DNA of 64,000 bases from Erysipelotrichaceae bacterium (GTDB taxonomy: Bacteria > Bacillota_I > Bacilli_A > Erysipelotrichales > Erysipelotrichaceae), in the NCBI GenBank assembly GCA_017445225.1, contig JAFSUN010000003.1:32648-96647 (forward strand). Direction: 5' to 3'. The position numbers and the translations under genes are program-made. The notes under the pieces are model-generated. The model searched no databases, was not told the origin of the DNA, and was given only the letters and a program-made list of their open reading frames with translations. This document shows positions 25,173-32,972 of this stretch, one piece after another; the first letter of the stretch is position 1, and each line of letters opens with the position of its first letter.

Positions 25173-26522
25173 CTATTGTTTGCTGGTGTCTTCCTTTACT
25201 CCCTTGATGGTTTCCAGAATACCCTCAGCGATGGCATTGGCAATGGCGTCGCGGTTTTCGTTCCAGCGGCCGACGGCTTCCGCATCCCTGATGTTGAGCA
25301 GGGTCAGCTTGACGGCGTTGACACCGTAGATGCTGTCGGCAGAGAAGGCCGCGTTCTTTCTGGAAGTTTCCGAATAGCTGCCGGCACCCAGAACCTTGCC
25401 GCCGAGCTCTCTGATTTCCCAGTCAGAATCGTACCTGGTGCCGTCATCCTTGCTGGTGGCTCCGCTGGAGGCCTTCAGCTGACCGCCGTCTTCCTTATAG
25501 AAGCCCAGGGCAGCCAGACGGCTGTACATCGGCCGGGCAAATTTATCTGATGCATATGCTGAATAAATGGTGCTGATCTCGGAATTGGCCGTGGTCATGT
25601 CCAGCATGATGGCATACTTGTTATTACCGTTATAGATTCTGTTAGCCAGTCCGCCTTCGCCATAGTAGAGGATCTGCTCATTGTGAGCGTCCTTGACGAT
25701 CCGGACCTTCAGGCCTTCGGCTTCCAGCTTATCCCTGACGGTCTCGGCTACGGCCCACAGCTCCACGCCTTCGATGATGCCGTTGGCATGTTCGCCATCC
25801 AGCGAAACGTTGGTCTGTAACAGGGCCGGGGCGGTAATGATGGCGACATCGTAGTCGATGGTGGCCTCGGTTACCTCTTCGGTGGTGACCTTGATGTACA
25901 GATAGGACCTGTCGAGTACGGATTCGGTCTGGCCTTCAGCGTCAAACAGGGCACTGTTGGCGATGAGTTCCGCCTTGATCCGCTTGCCGTTTCTGGTTAC
26001 GGAATAAGCGGTGTTGTTGACGTAGATGTTGGCCGGCATGTAGACGCGGCGGTAGTTTTCATTGACGACGGAATATACTGAATAGAAACCGTCCTTCAGC
26101 TGTCCGATCTGGATGCCGCCGTCGACCTTGTCGGTGATGTCAAACTTGACTTCGGTGCCGGTGCACAGATCGACCAGGGCCAGCACTTCGCCGCCCAGGG
26201 TATCGGATGATGCCATGTTGCGGTCATAGCTCTGGTAGTAGAGGTTGATGGACTCACCGTAGAAGTTGTAGTCATTCAAAACCACCGGATTGTTCCGGTC
26301 TTCCTTCTGAATGACCTGCAGGGTCTTCTTGCTGTTGAGGTTACAGATCTTGTAGATCTCCGGCGTCGGCTTCTTAGTCAGCAAGCCGACAATCAGTGAG
26401 ATGAGCAGATAAAAGATGAGAAAGACCAGAACCAGCAGCGGAATGACCCTCTTCCAGTTCACTCTTTTCCAGTCAATTGCATTCTTGATCTTATTGAAAA
26501 ATCCTTTTATCTTTTCCATCAT
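25173..26522 (-). CDS. Membrane-anchored protein with a degenerate amidase_3-like domain
   Basis: 449 residues: a basic N-terminus, one membrane helix (about 25-48), a strand-rich extracytoplasmic region, and a C-terminal region (about 225-445) resembling N-acetylmuramoyl-L-alanine amidase type 3. The resemblance is in IIEGVELWAVAETVRDKLEA, GLKVRIVKD and NENRDAIANAIAEGILETI. The zinc ligands do not align: the usual GHGG is TAPA-like, the SIHAN strand reads LDMTTAN, and the C-terminal VxVELGF strand reads VKLTLLNI. Only the Glu in IIEGVEL persists. It is probably inactive as an amidase and may bind or regulate cell-wall enzymes. GGAGGTG precedes the ATG. Confidence 0.6.
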   Translation of the reverse strand: MMEKIKGFFNKIKNAIDWKRVNWKRVIPLLVLVFLIFYLLISLIVGLLTKKPTPEIYKICNLNSKKTLQVIQKEDRNNPVVLNDYNFYGESINLYYQSYDRNMASSDTLGGEVLALVDLCTGTEVKFDITDKVDGGIQIGQLKDGFYSVYSVVNENYRRVYMPANIYVNNTAYSVTRNGKRIKAELIANSALFDAEGQTESVLDRSYLYIKVTTEEVTEATIDYDVAIITAPALLQTNVSLDGEHANGIIEGVELWAVAETVRDKLEAEGLKVRIVKDAHNEQILYYGEGGLANRIYNGNNKYAIMLDMTTANSEISTIYSAYASDKFARPMYSRLAALGFYKEDGGQLKASSGATSKDDGTRYDSDWEIRELGGKVLGAGSYSETSRKNAAFSADSIYGVNAVKLTLLNIRDAEAVGRWNENRDAIANAIAEGILETIKGVKEDTSKQ

Positions 26523-26551
26523 AAAAACACCTCCGACACTACGCCACTTTC

Positions 26552-26580
26552 ATTATACTACATTTGAATTCCAGTGGAAA
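26552..26580 (-). promoter_or_regulatory. Promoter of the amidase-like gene
   Basis: On the minus strand -10 TATAAT (26552-26557) and -35 TTTCCA (26575-26580), 17-base spacer, 18 bases upstream of GGAGGTG. Confidence 0.6.
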
Positions 26581-26671
26581 AATATTCCTTGCAAATCCAA
26601 CAAAAATCAGCAAGGCTTTGATACAGCTGCGTCTCAAACATAAAACAGTGTTTTTCCGGTAAAAACCGTTC

Positions 26672-26742
26672 TTTTTACATCTGATGTGATTTTTGATCGT
26701 TTTTTACACTATTCAGTGTGTTTTTCACATGGTTTTTACACT
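26672..26742 (-). repeat. Cluster of four TTTTTACAC-like direct repeats
   Basis: Plus-strand copies: TTTTTACAT at 26672, TTTTTACAC at 26701, TTTTTCACA at 26721 and TTTTTACAC at 26733. On the minus strand they read GTGTAAAAA and lie about 90-190 bases upstream of the amidase-like gene's promoter. They could be binding sites for a regulator or a curved A-tract region. Confidence 0.5.
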
Positions 26743-26747
26743 GTTTC

Positions 26748-26786
26748 CAAAAAAGAGAAGCCCTGTTTTGAAACAGCAGCTTCTCT
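26748..26786 (-). terminator. Intrinsic terminator of asnS
   Basis: On the minus strand AGAGAAG pairs with CTTCTCT, with internal pairing of CTGTTT and AAACAG, followed by six Ts. Located 17 bases past the asnS stop. Confidence 0.8.
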
Positions 26787-26802
26787 GATTGATTTTCCTT
26801 TT

Positions 26803-28185
26803 CTAGAAGTCGAGATTTCTCGGCGTACGCGGGTAGGACAGAACGTCTCTGATGTTCTCCATGCCGGTGATGTACATTAACAGTCTTTCGAAGCCGACAC
26901 CGAAGCCGGAATGCTTGCAGCAGCCGTACTTTCTCAAGTCCAGATACCACTTCAGGGATTCCTGCGGAACGTGCTTCTCTTCCATTCTCTTTACCAGCAT
27001 GTCATACCGCTCTTCTCTCTGGCTGCCGCCGCACAGTTCGCCAACCACCGGCATTAACAGGTCAGTAGCGGCTACGGTCCGGTTGTCATCGTTAAGGCGC
27101 ATGTAGAAGGACTTGGATTCCTTCGGATAGTTCATGACGAAGACCGGTCCCTTGCAGATGACTTCGGTCAGGTACTTCTCATGTTCGGTCTGGATGTCCA
27201 TGCCCCAGAAGACCTTGTTCTCAAAGCGGTCTTCCACCTTCTTCAGTTCTTCCAGAACATCGGCGTATTCCATTCTGGCAAACGGCGTATTCAGGACGTG
27301 ATTGAGTCTTTCATCCAGGGTTTTGTCGATCATGCTGTTGAAGAACTTCATCTCTTCCGGACAGTTGTCATAGACATAGCCGATGCAGAACTTGACCATG
27401 TCCTCCATCAGGTTCATGTCGTCTTCCAGATCGGCAAAGGCGATCTCCGGTTCGCACATCCAGAATTCGTTGGCGTGCTTCTTGGTGTTGGAGTTCTCGG
27501 CCCGGAAGGTCGGACCGAATGTATAGACGTCGCGGAAGGCCAGAGCATAGGCTTCAACGTGCAGCTGACCGCTGACCGTCAGGGAAGCGTGCTTGCCGAA
27601 GAAGTCCTGATCGTACTTGTTATCTTCTCTGGTGGTAACGGTGAAGACTTCACCGGCACCCTCGGCATCATTGCCGGTAATGATCGGCGTATGAACATAG
27701 ACAAAGCCCTGATCCTGGAAGAATTCGTGAATGGCCATGGCCAGTACGCTTCTGACGCGGAAAACGGCGGAGAAGGTATTGGTGCGCGGACGCAGGTGAG
27801 CGATCTCACGGAGATATTCAAAGGAATGTCTCTTCTTCTGCAGCGGGTAATCGTTGCTGCAGGAGCCCTCAACGGTGGCTTCCGTCAGTTCCAGTTCAAA
27901 AGGCTGCTTCATTTCCGGAGTCAGTTTGAACTTGCCGGTTACGGTCAGAGCCGTGCCGGTCAGCTGATGGCTCAGTTCTTCAAAGTTGGCCAGCTGTTCG
28001 GTATAGACCAGCTGACAGTTCTTGAAATAGGTTCCGTCATTCAGTTCGATGAAACCCACCTTGCCGTTGAAGCGGTTGGTCCTGACCCAGCCCTGCAGCT
28101 GGACATAGTTAAGTCCGTCCAGGGTGATCTGATCGTTGGCATAAACCAGTTCAAACAGTTCTCTGATCGTCATGAATTCAAACAT
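26803..28185 (-). CDS. asnS: Asparaginyl-tRNA synthetase
   Basis: Charges tRNA-Asn with asparagine. The 460-residue class IIb enzyme has an N-terminal OB-fold anticodon-binding domain (about 15-120; [12 protein letters not shown]). The catalytic domain contains motif 2 [19 protein letters not shown] and motif 3 [25 protein letters not shown] and [10 protein letters not shown] are typical of AsnRS rather than AspRS. The identity is reinforced by an upstream T-box leader with an AAC (Asn) specifier. The start at 28185 follows GGGGGA at a slightly long spacing. Confidence 0.95.
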   Translation of the reverse strand: MFEFMTIRELFELVYANDQITLDGLNYVQLQGWVRTNRFNGKVGFIELNDGTYFKNCQLVYTEQLANFEELSHQLTGTALTVTGKFKLTPEMKQPFELELTEATVEGSCSNDYPLQKKRHSFEYLREIAHLRPRTNTFSAVFRVRSVLAMAIHEFFQDQGFVYVHTPIITGNDAEGAGEVFTVTTREDNKYDQDFFGKHASLTVSGQLHVEAYALAFRDVYTFGPTFRAENSNTKKHANEFWMCEPEIAFADLEDDMNLMEDMVKFCIGYVYDNCPEEMKFFNSMIDKTLDERLNHVLNTPFARMEYADVLEELKKVEDRFENKVFWGMDIQTEHEKYLTEVICKGPVFVMNYPKESKSFYMRLNDDNRTVAATDLLMPVVGELCGGSQREERYDMLVKRMEEKHVPQESLKWYLDLRKYGCCKHSGFGVGFERLLMYITGMENIRDVLSYPRTPRNLDF

Positions 28186-28203
28186 AGTAATTAAATCCCC
28201 CTC

Positions 28204-28406
28204 AAAAAATAAAACGCCCCTTAAGGAGCGTCATTAACGCGGTACCATCCTTTTTTGTACTCTTGGGCAGTTAACGCCTGGCTTACGGGGCTGTCTACGT
28301 TATCTCCAGCCCGACTCGCGGAGTGTTACAGCGCATTCAGTACCGGGGATTTCTCACCAGCTACCCTCTCTGTACGGTCCTGTTCAATGCGTGCTTTCCG
28401 TTCAAA
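28204..28406 (-). promoter_or_regulatory. T-box riboswitch leader of asnS (specifier AAC)
   Basis: tRNA-sensing leader that terminates transcription unless uncharged tRNA-Asn binds. On the minus strand the pieces run in order: a long stem I with paired CGCATT/AATGCG arms; a specifier region with AAC at 28325-28327 followed by A; the T-box sequence GGATGGTACCGCG (28238-28250), whose TGG pairs with the tRNA CCA end; and a terminator ACGCTCC-TTAA-GGGGCGT with a T-rich tail (28204-28232). AAC is an asparagine codon, matching the downstream gene. Confidence 0.92.
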
Positions 28407-28410
28407 GTCT

Positions 28411-29043
28411 TTACTTAAACTTTTTTGCTGAATTGGTTTCAAATATCAGTTCCTGAATATTTGAGACTACATCGATCTCCTTCAGAATGACACCCCTCGG
28501 CACCTTGAAGTGCTGATGAGTAAAATCTATCAATCCCGTGATTCCGCATTCGGCCAGTCGGTCGACCAGCTGCTGACAGTCCTGCGATACGGTAATGATC
28601 GCAATATGGCAGTCGGACGGTATTCTCTGTTCCAGTTCATCAACATGATAAATCGGAACACCATTCTTTACCCCGAGGACTTCGGGATTGATGTCAAAAG
28701 CCATTACGACTTCACCGACAACATAATCCCAGCGATTGTAGTTTAGTAGTGCCTGACCCAGATTTCCAACACCGATCAAAATGATTTTTTCATCAAAACC
28801 CGATCCCAGCTTTTCATTGAAAACGTTGATCAGTTTTTCAATGTCATAGCCGTAGCCCTGTTTTCCCAGACAGCCGATAAAGGACAGGTCTCTTCTGATG
28901 GTCGTGGAAGAAATGTCAACGAGTTCACTTAACTCTGATGACAGCACCCGGGTCATGCCCTGCGAATGTAACTTACGCAAGGCCTTTAAGTAGATAGGAT
29001 ACCGTTGCATAGTTGCTTTCGGTACAATATGATACTCTTGCAT
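28411..29043 (-). CDS. rex: Redox-sensing transcriptional repressor Rex
   Basis: NADH/NAD+-responsive repressor of fermentation and respiration genes. 210 residues: an N-terminal winged helix (VPKATMQRYPIYLKALRKL, then SELVDISSTTIRRDLS) and a Rossmann NAD-binding domain with ILIGVGNLGQALLNY. IAIITVSQD and IDFTHQHFKVP follow, and the C-terminal swap helix is present. I chose the ATG at 29043 (MQEYHIVPKAT), with GGTGGTG upstream; the longer frame covers the promoter. Rex often controls alcohol dehydrogenases; I see no convincing full Rex operator in front of its own gene. Confidence 0.94.
   Translation of the reverse strand: MQEYHIVPKATMQRYPIYLKALRKLHSQGMTRVLSSELSELVDISSTTIRRDLSFIGCLGKQGYGYDIEKLINVFNEKLGSGFDEKIILIGVGNLGQALLNYNRWDYVVGEVVMAFDINPEVLGVKNGVPIYHVDELEQRIPSDCHIAIITVSQDCQQLVDRLAECGITGLIDFTHQHFKVPRGVILKEIDVVSNIQELIFETNSAKKFK
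28414..28442 (-). promoter_or_regulatory. Promoter of the asnS T-box transcript
   Basis: On the minus strand -35 TTGAAA (28437-28442) and -10 TTTAAG (28414-28419), 17-base spacer, lying within the last codons of rex. Transcription would begin near 28406, at the 5' edge of the T-box. Confidence 0.55.
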
Positions 29044-29245
29044 AACCACACCACCTATAATAAACTTCCTCACTGCAGCCAAAAGGTCACAGTGATACAT
29101 TTATTTTACTTACTTAAGGATTATTTGCAACATTTATTCACACTAAAGTTACAAATACTCCCTTGGGGCGGGATCAATTCGGCCATTTTTGGAAATAATG
29201 GGTTTATTTCGCTCAGAAAATGGCTTTCAGAGGTCATTTTTTGGC

Positions 29246-30250
29246 TTATAACTCCAGTGAAGGGTCAGCATCGATGTCCAAATCGGCGAAGATCCCCTTC
29301 TTATAGGCGATGTATCCGCTTGCTCCGATCATGGCCGCATTATCGGTACAGTAGGCCAGTGGCGGAATGATGTAGGAGATGCCCGGATGCTTCTTCATGT
29401 GCTCCACGGTCAGCTCTCTTAAGCGGGAATTGGCCGCCACGCCGCCGGCCAGGATCAGCTGTCTGACTTCCCTTTCCCTCAAGGCGATCTCCACCCGGCT
29501 CCATAATTCCTCCAGGGCGGCTTCCTGGAAGGAAGCGCACATGTCGCAGACATTTACCTCTTCGCCCAGACGCTCGCATCTCTTGATGCTCTGCATGACG
29601 GCGCTCTTGAGGCCGGAGAAGGAGAAATCCAGCGGATTTTCGGTATGGACCTTCGGCAGCCTGTAGACGGGTTTACCCTGCTTAGCCAGTTTATCAACGA
29701 TCGGTCCACCCGGGTAGCTTAAGCCCAGAACGCGGGCCACCTTGTCATAGGCTTCGCCGACCGCATCATCCTGGGTGGAGCCGATCACTTCGAAATCATA
29801 GTCTTCCTTCATGATGACCAGTTCCGTATGACCGCCCGATACCACCAGCGCCAGCAGCGGAAACTTCAGTTCCTCCACGAAGGCATTGGCATAGATGTGG
29901 CCGGTCAGATGATGGACCGGCACCAGGGGCTTGCCGTAAGCCCAGGCCAGCGTCTTGGCTGCCATGACACCGACGTGCAGAGAGCCGACCAGGCCCGGCC
30001 CGACGGTCACGGCGATGGCATCGATGTCATCCATGGTCACGCCGGCTTCCTGCAGGGCTTCCCGGATGACGATGCTGATGTTTTCAATGTGAATGCGGCT
30101 GGCCACCTCCGGTACGACCCCGCCGTACTTCCGGTGGACATCTATCTGACTGGAAACCTTGCTGGAAAGGATCTCCCGGCCGTTACGGACGATCGCACAG
30201 GCGGTCTCGTCACAGCTTGATTCCAGCGCTAACAATGTTACTGTCTCCAT
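29246..30250 (-). CDS. tsaD: tRNA N6-adenosine threonylcarbamoyltransferase TsaD
   Basis: Transfers the threonylcarbamoyl group to A37 of ANN-decoding tRNAs. The 334-residue Kae1/YgjD-family protein has LALESSCDETACA at the N-terminus, the metal-binding HHLTGH, VVSGGHTEL, and the late GGVAANSRLRE. Length is typical. The ATG lies one base past the rimI stop, with AAAGGA upstream. Last gene of a tsaE-tsaB-rimI-tsaD operon, so three proteins of the t6A transfer complex are encoded together. Confidence 0.96.
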   Translation of the reverse strand: METVTLLALESSCDETACAIVRNGREILSSKVSSQIDVHRKYGGVVPEVASRIHIENISIVIREALQEAGVTMDDIDAIAVTVGPGLVGSLHVGVMAAKTLAWAYGKPLVPVHHLTGHIYANAFVEELKFPLLALVVSGGHTELVIMKEDYDFEVIGSTQDDAVGEAYDKVARVLGLSYPGGPIVDKLAKQGKPVYRLPKVHTENPLDFSFSGLKSAVMQSIKRCERLGEEVNVCDMCASFQEAALEELWSRVEIALREREVRQLILAGGVAANSRLRELTVEHMKKHPGISYIIPPLAYCTDNAAMIGASGYIAYKKGIFADLDIDADPSLEL

Positions 30251-30251
30251 A

Positions 30252-30692
30252 CTAAATTCCTTTCATCATGCGGTAGGCATCCTCAAACCCATCGGGATCC
30301 TTGTAATAGCCCGGACGGGTATTGACGATGAAGAAACCGCTTCTCTCATACAGGCTGATGGCCCGCTGATTGGAAACCCGGACTTCCAAGCCAATGGTCT
30401 CACAGCCATTCTCCCGGGCCAGGTTTTCCAGATGCTGCATCAGCTGTTCTCCCAGACCATGGTGCTGCCAGGGAACGTCGATGGCGATGTTGGCGATCTC
30501 GGCCTGCTCAAAGATCAGCCAGAGATCATAGAAGCCGATCACTTTGCCGTCTCTTTCCATGACCCACAGCTGGCAATACGGGTTTTCATTCATTTCATAC
30601 AGATACTGGTCGCGGTTCCAGGGGTGTTTGAAGCAGCGCTGCTCAATGCCCAGGATCGCCTCCAGATCCGCTTTTCTCGCTTTTCTGATCAC
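30252..30692 (-). CDS. rimI: Ribosomal-protein-alanine N-acetyltransferase RimI-like GNAT
   Basis: 146-residue GNAT acetyltransferase. NIAIDVPWQHHGLGEQLM is the acetyl-CoA pyrophosphate loop region, and EVRVSNQRAISLYERSGF is the characteristic RimI C-terminal motif. RimI acetylates the N-terminus of ribosomal protein S18 in E. coli and is commonly found within tsa operons, as here. It starts with GTG overlapping the tsaB stop by one base (TAGTG). Confidence 0.9.
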   Translation of the reverse strand: MIRKARKADLEAILGIEQRCFKHPWNRDQYLYEMNENPYCQLWVMERDGKVIGFYDLWLIFEQAEIANIAIDVPWQHHGLGEQLMQHLENLARENGCETIGLEVRVSNQRAISLYERSGFFIVNTRPGYYKDPDGFEDAYRMMKGI

Positions 30693-31282
30693 TACAGATA
30701 TTCCTCGTTGCTCTTGAGATAACTGGGAGCCAGCAGGTCAACGTTTTCCACCGGTGTCCACTGATCCCTTAAAAGCACAAAGTTGCGGCAGAGGTCACCA
30801 TAGGCGTCCTCACGGCCAAACAGATGCAGATCGCCCACGACCTTGGTGCCGTCGCTTACGATCTCCTTCATCTTATCATTAGTATAAATGGTATCCTCCA
30901 TCAGAGGCTTACCATCCTTGTAGCGCCCGACATAGACCCGTTTGGCCCGGGCATCGATGATGCTGTAGCAGTCTTCCAGGCCGGCATAAAGCTGCAGAGT
31001 GCTGAGGGTATACAGCTTCTTCTCAGCGTTGGAGGCCAGCACCTTGGCAAAGGTCATGGCGATCCTGACGCCCGTATAGCTTCCCGGTCCTCTGGTAACG
31101 ACCAGGGCATCAATGTCCTTGGCCGCCAGATTCTGACGGTCAAACATCTTTCTGACTTCCATCACCAGCAGCTGCGACTGCCTCAAGCGGCCGAACATCT
31201 GAACCGCATCGAGCACCTTGTCATCCTTCATCAGACAGATGACCAGAAAAGCATGGGAAGTATCCATTCCTAAAGCATACAT
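30692..31282 (-). CDS. tsaB: tRNA threonylcarbamoyladenosine biosynthesis protein TsaB
   Basis: Non-catalytic partner of TsaD. 196 residues: the N-terminal ALGMDTSHAFLVICL and VVTRGPGSYTGVRIA are the TsaB/YeaZ signature. The ATG at 31282 overlaps the end of tsaE by 13 bases, and AGGAGG lies within the tsaE 3' end at a rather long distance. The position between tsaE and rimI supports the call. Confidence 0.93.
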   Translation of the reverse strand: MYALGMDTSHAFLVICLMKDDKVLDAVQMFGRLRQSQLLVMEVRKMFDRQNLAAKDIDALVVTRGPGSYTGVRIAMTFAKVLASNAEKKLYTLSTLQLYAGLEDCYSIIDARAKRVYVGRYKDGKPLMEDTIYTNDKMKEIVSDGTKVVGDLHLFGREDAYGDLCRNFVLLRDQWTPVENVDLLAPSYLKSNEEYL

Positions 31283-31731
31283 ACGGTTTCTGCCACCTCC
31301 TCGTATTTCCCGCCGATCGGCGTAATGATGATCTCACGGGAATCATCCTCATTTATGTACAGTTCGATCTGCAGCCGTTCTTCCGGCAGCAGATACGGGA
31401 CGAATTTCGCCCATTCGATGACACAGATGCCGTCACCGCTGATGTAATCCTCAAAGCCCAGATCCTGGACGATGTTTTCCAGGCGGTAGGCATCGATGTG
31501 ATACAGCGGCAGCCGGCCGTCGTGATATTCCCGGACCAGCGTAAAGGTAGGAGAAGTAACCTTTCTCCCGATTCCCAATCCCCTGGCCAGTCCCTGGGTA
31601 AAGGTCGTCTTGCCGGCCCCCAGCTCACCGCTCAGGGTCACCAGACTGCCGGCTTCCAGCCGTTTTCCAAACTCTTCTCCCAGTTTTCTGGTTTCTTCAG
31701 CCCCATGGGCCGTAATCCTGTAATCACTCAT
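31270..31731 (-). CDS. tsaE: tRNA threonylcarbamoyladenosine biosynthesis ATPase TsaE
   Basis: P-loop ATPase that drives the TsaB-TsaD complex. 153 residues, with Walker A GELGAGKTTFTQGLARGLG, switch motif SPTFTLV, and VIEWAKFVPYLLP near the end. I chose the ATG at 31731 (MSDYRI), with GGTGA six bases upstream; a GTG three codons earlier is possible. A TATAAT at 31748-31753 on the minus strand probably drives the operon. Confidence 0.93.
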   Translation of the reverse strand: MSDYRITAHGAEETRKLGEEFGKRLEAGSLVTLSGELGAGKTTFTQGLARGLGIGRKVTSPTFTLVREYHDGRLPLYHIDAYRLENIVQDLGFEDYISGDGICVIEWAKFVPYLLPEERLQIELYINEDDSREIIITPIGGKYEEVAETVCML

Positions 31732-31772
31732 GTCAATCACCGAAACTATTATATCTCAATATTCTTTTTTTT

Positions 31773-32972
31773 CTACTCTTTGTTGGGCACATCCACGATC
31801 CGGGTATACCGCTGCAGGGCATACTGTCCGTCGTGGGCTTCTCCCGGGAAGTAATCCGACATCTGCCCCACCGGGGTGATCCGGGTCACCTTGGCCCTGA
31901 TCAGCCGTTCGATTAGTTCCTCCCGGTCTTCTTCACCACACAGCAGACCCGCCGTCTGCAAATGGCTCTTATGCGGCCACAGCACTTCAACGATTCTTTC
32001 CCTGGGCAGATTCCTGATGAGCACCCCGTCTTCATTGATCTCCAGGGCATCATCCCCGGATGGGATCAGAACATAGCCGTCACATACCACGTACGGCAGC
32101 GACTTCATCTCCTTCTTCATTTCACTGCAGTATCTTCTTAAGCTTCTTTCCGCCAGCACGCCCGGATCGCTTTCCTGCTCATTCACCCTTTCAAAGATAC
32201 CCGCCAGGTAATTGGCGAATCTGGCCGGCTCCCCGGCATCCTCGCTGTCCAGATAGATGACCTGGCAGCCGGAGCACAGCCTGCCCCTGACCTTCAGCAG
32301 ATGTTCAGCCAGCTGCGCCAGTTCAGAATCCTGATGATAATAATCGCCGGACAGATAGGCAAAGCTGATCTTGTGGCCCCATTCGATGATCTTCGTATTG
32401 GCTGAAGCCAGTTTTCTGATCGCCGTCACCGCTTCATCGGATCCCCAGACGACGATGGCATCGGCCACCTTCTCCAGTTTCTTAAGGGAACGGACATCGC
32501 TGGAAGAAATGTCAAAGGCATAGATGTAATCCTGCAGCTGCGGTTCGATCTGTGTCAGCTGCTGAAGCAGGTAGATGCTGGACTCATCATTGTGCGGCAT
32601 CTTCAGGATATTGATGTTTCCCGTCAATAATCCTTCCAATACGCTGTAGGCCGGTAAGACGTCCATGTTGCCGCTGGCCACATGCAGCAGCACCCCCAGA
32701 GGGGCTCTTCGTCTGGTACTGCCCGGGTCAGCTCCCAGCTCGGTTTCCAGCTTGTCTTCCAGTGTTTTGCGGCTTAAAAGATCCCGGTACTGCCGGAAGT
32801 AATCCGCAAAGGCCGCTTCTTCAGCCAGCTTCTCCAGCAGTCTTTCCACGGCGGCAAGAACCGTTTCCCGGGAAAGAGATTTCTCCAGTGTCTTTCCGAT
32901 GACGGCCGGCAGCTGGGCCAGCAGTTCATCCCGGTACTCATCACCATAGGTATTTCCCCGATAAAGTATCAT
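31773..32972 (-). CDS. luxC: LuxC-family acyl-CoA/acyl-protein reductase
   Basis: 399 residues. LuxC reduces activated fatty acyl groups, handed over from LuxE, to fatty aldehyde with NADPH. The aldehyde-dehydrogenase-like fold shows VLLHVASGNMDVLPAYS (residues 95-110), NILKMPHNDESS, VVWGSDEAV and the active-site region VRGRLCSGCQVI. There C233 or C236 is the likely acyl-carrying cysteine. The ATG overlaps the luxE stop by four bases. Neither luciferase (luxAB) nor acyltransferase (luxD) is present, so the aldehyde must serve some other purpose. Confidence 0.85.
   Translation of the reverse strand: MILYRGNTYGDEYRDELLAQLPAVIGKTLEKSLSRETVLAAVERLLEKLAEEAAFADYFRQYRDLLSRKTLEDKLETELGADPGSTRRRAPLGVLLHVASGNMDVLPAYSVLEGLLTGNINILKMPHNDESSIYLLQQLTQIEPQLQDYIYAFDISSSDVRSLKKLEKVADAIVVWGSDEAVTAIRKLASANTKIIEWGHKISFAYLSGDYYHQDSELAQLAEHLLKVRGRLCSGCQVIYLDSEDAGEPARFANYLAGIFERVNEQESDPGVLAERSLRRYCSEMKKEMKSLPYVVCDGYVLIPSGDDALEINEDGVLIRNLPRERIVEVLWPHKSHLQTAGLLCGEEDREELIERLIRAKVTRITPVGQMSDYFPGEAHDGQYALQRYTRIVDVPNKE

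Noticed and set aside
29125..29142. Possible Rex operator upstream of rex
   Set aside because: The candidate contains TGTGAA-like and TTGCAA halves but deviates from TTGTGAnnnnnnTCACAA at too many positions.
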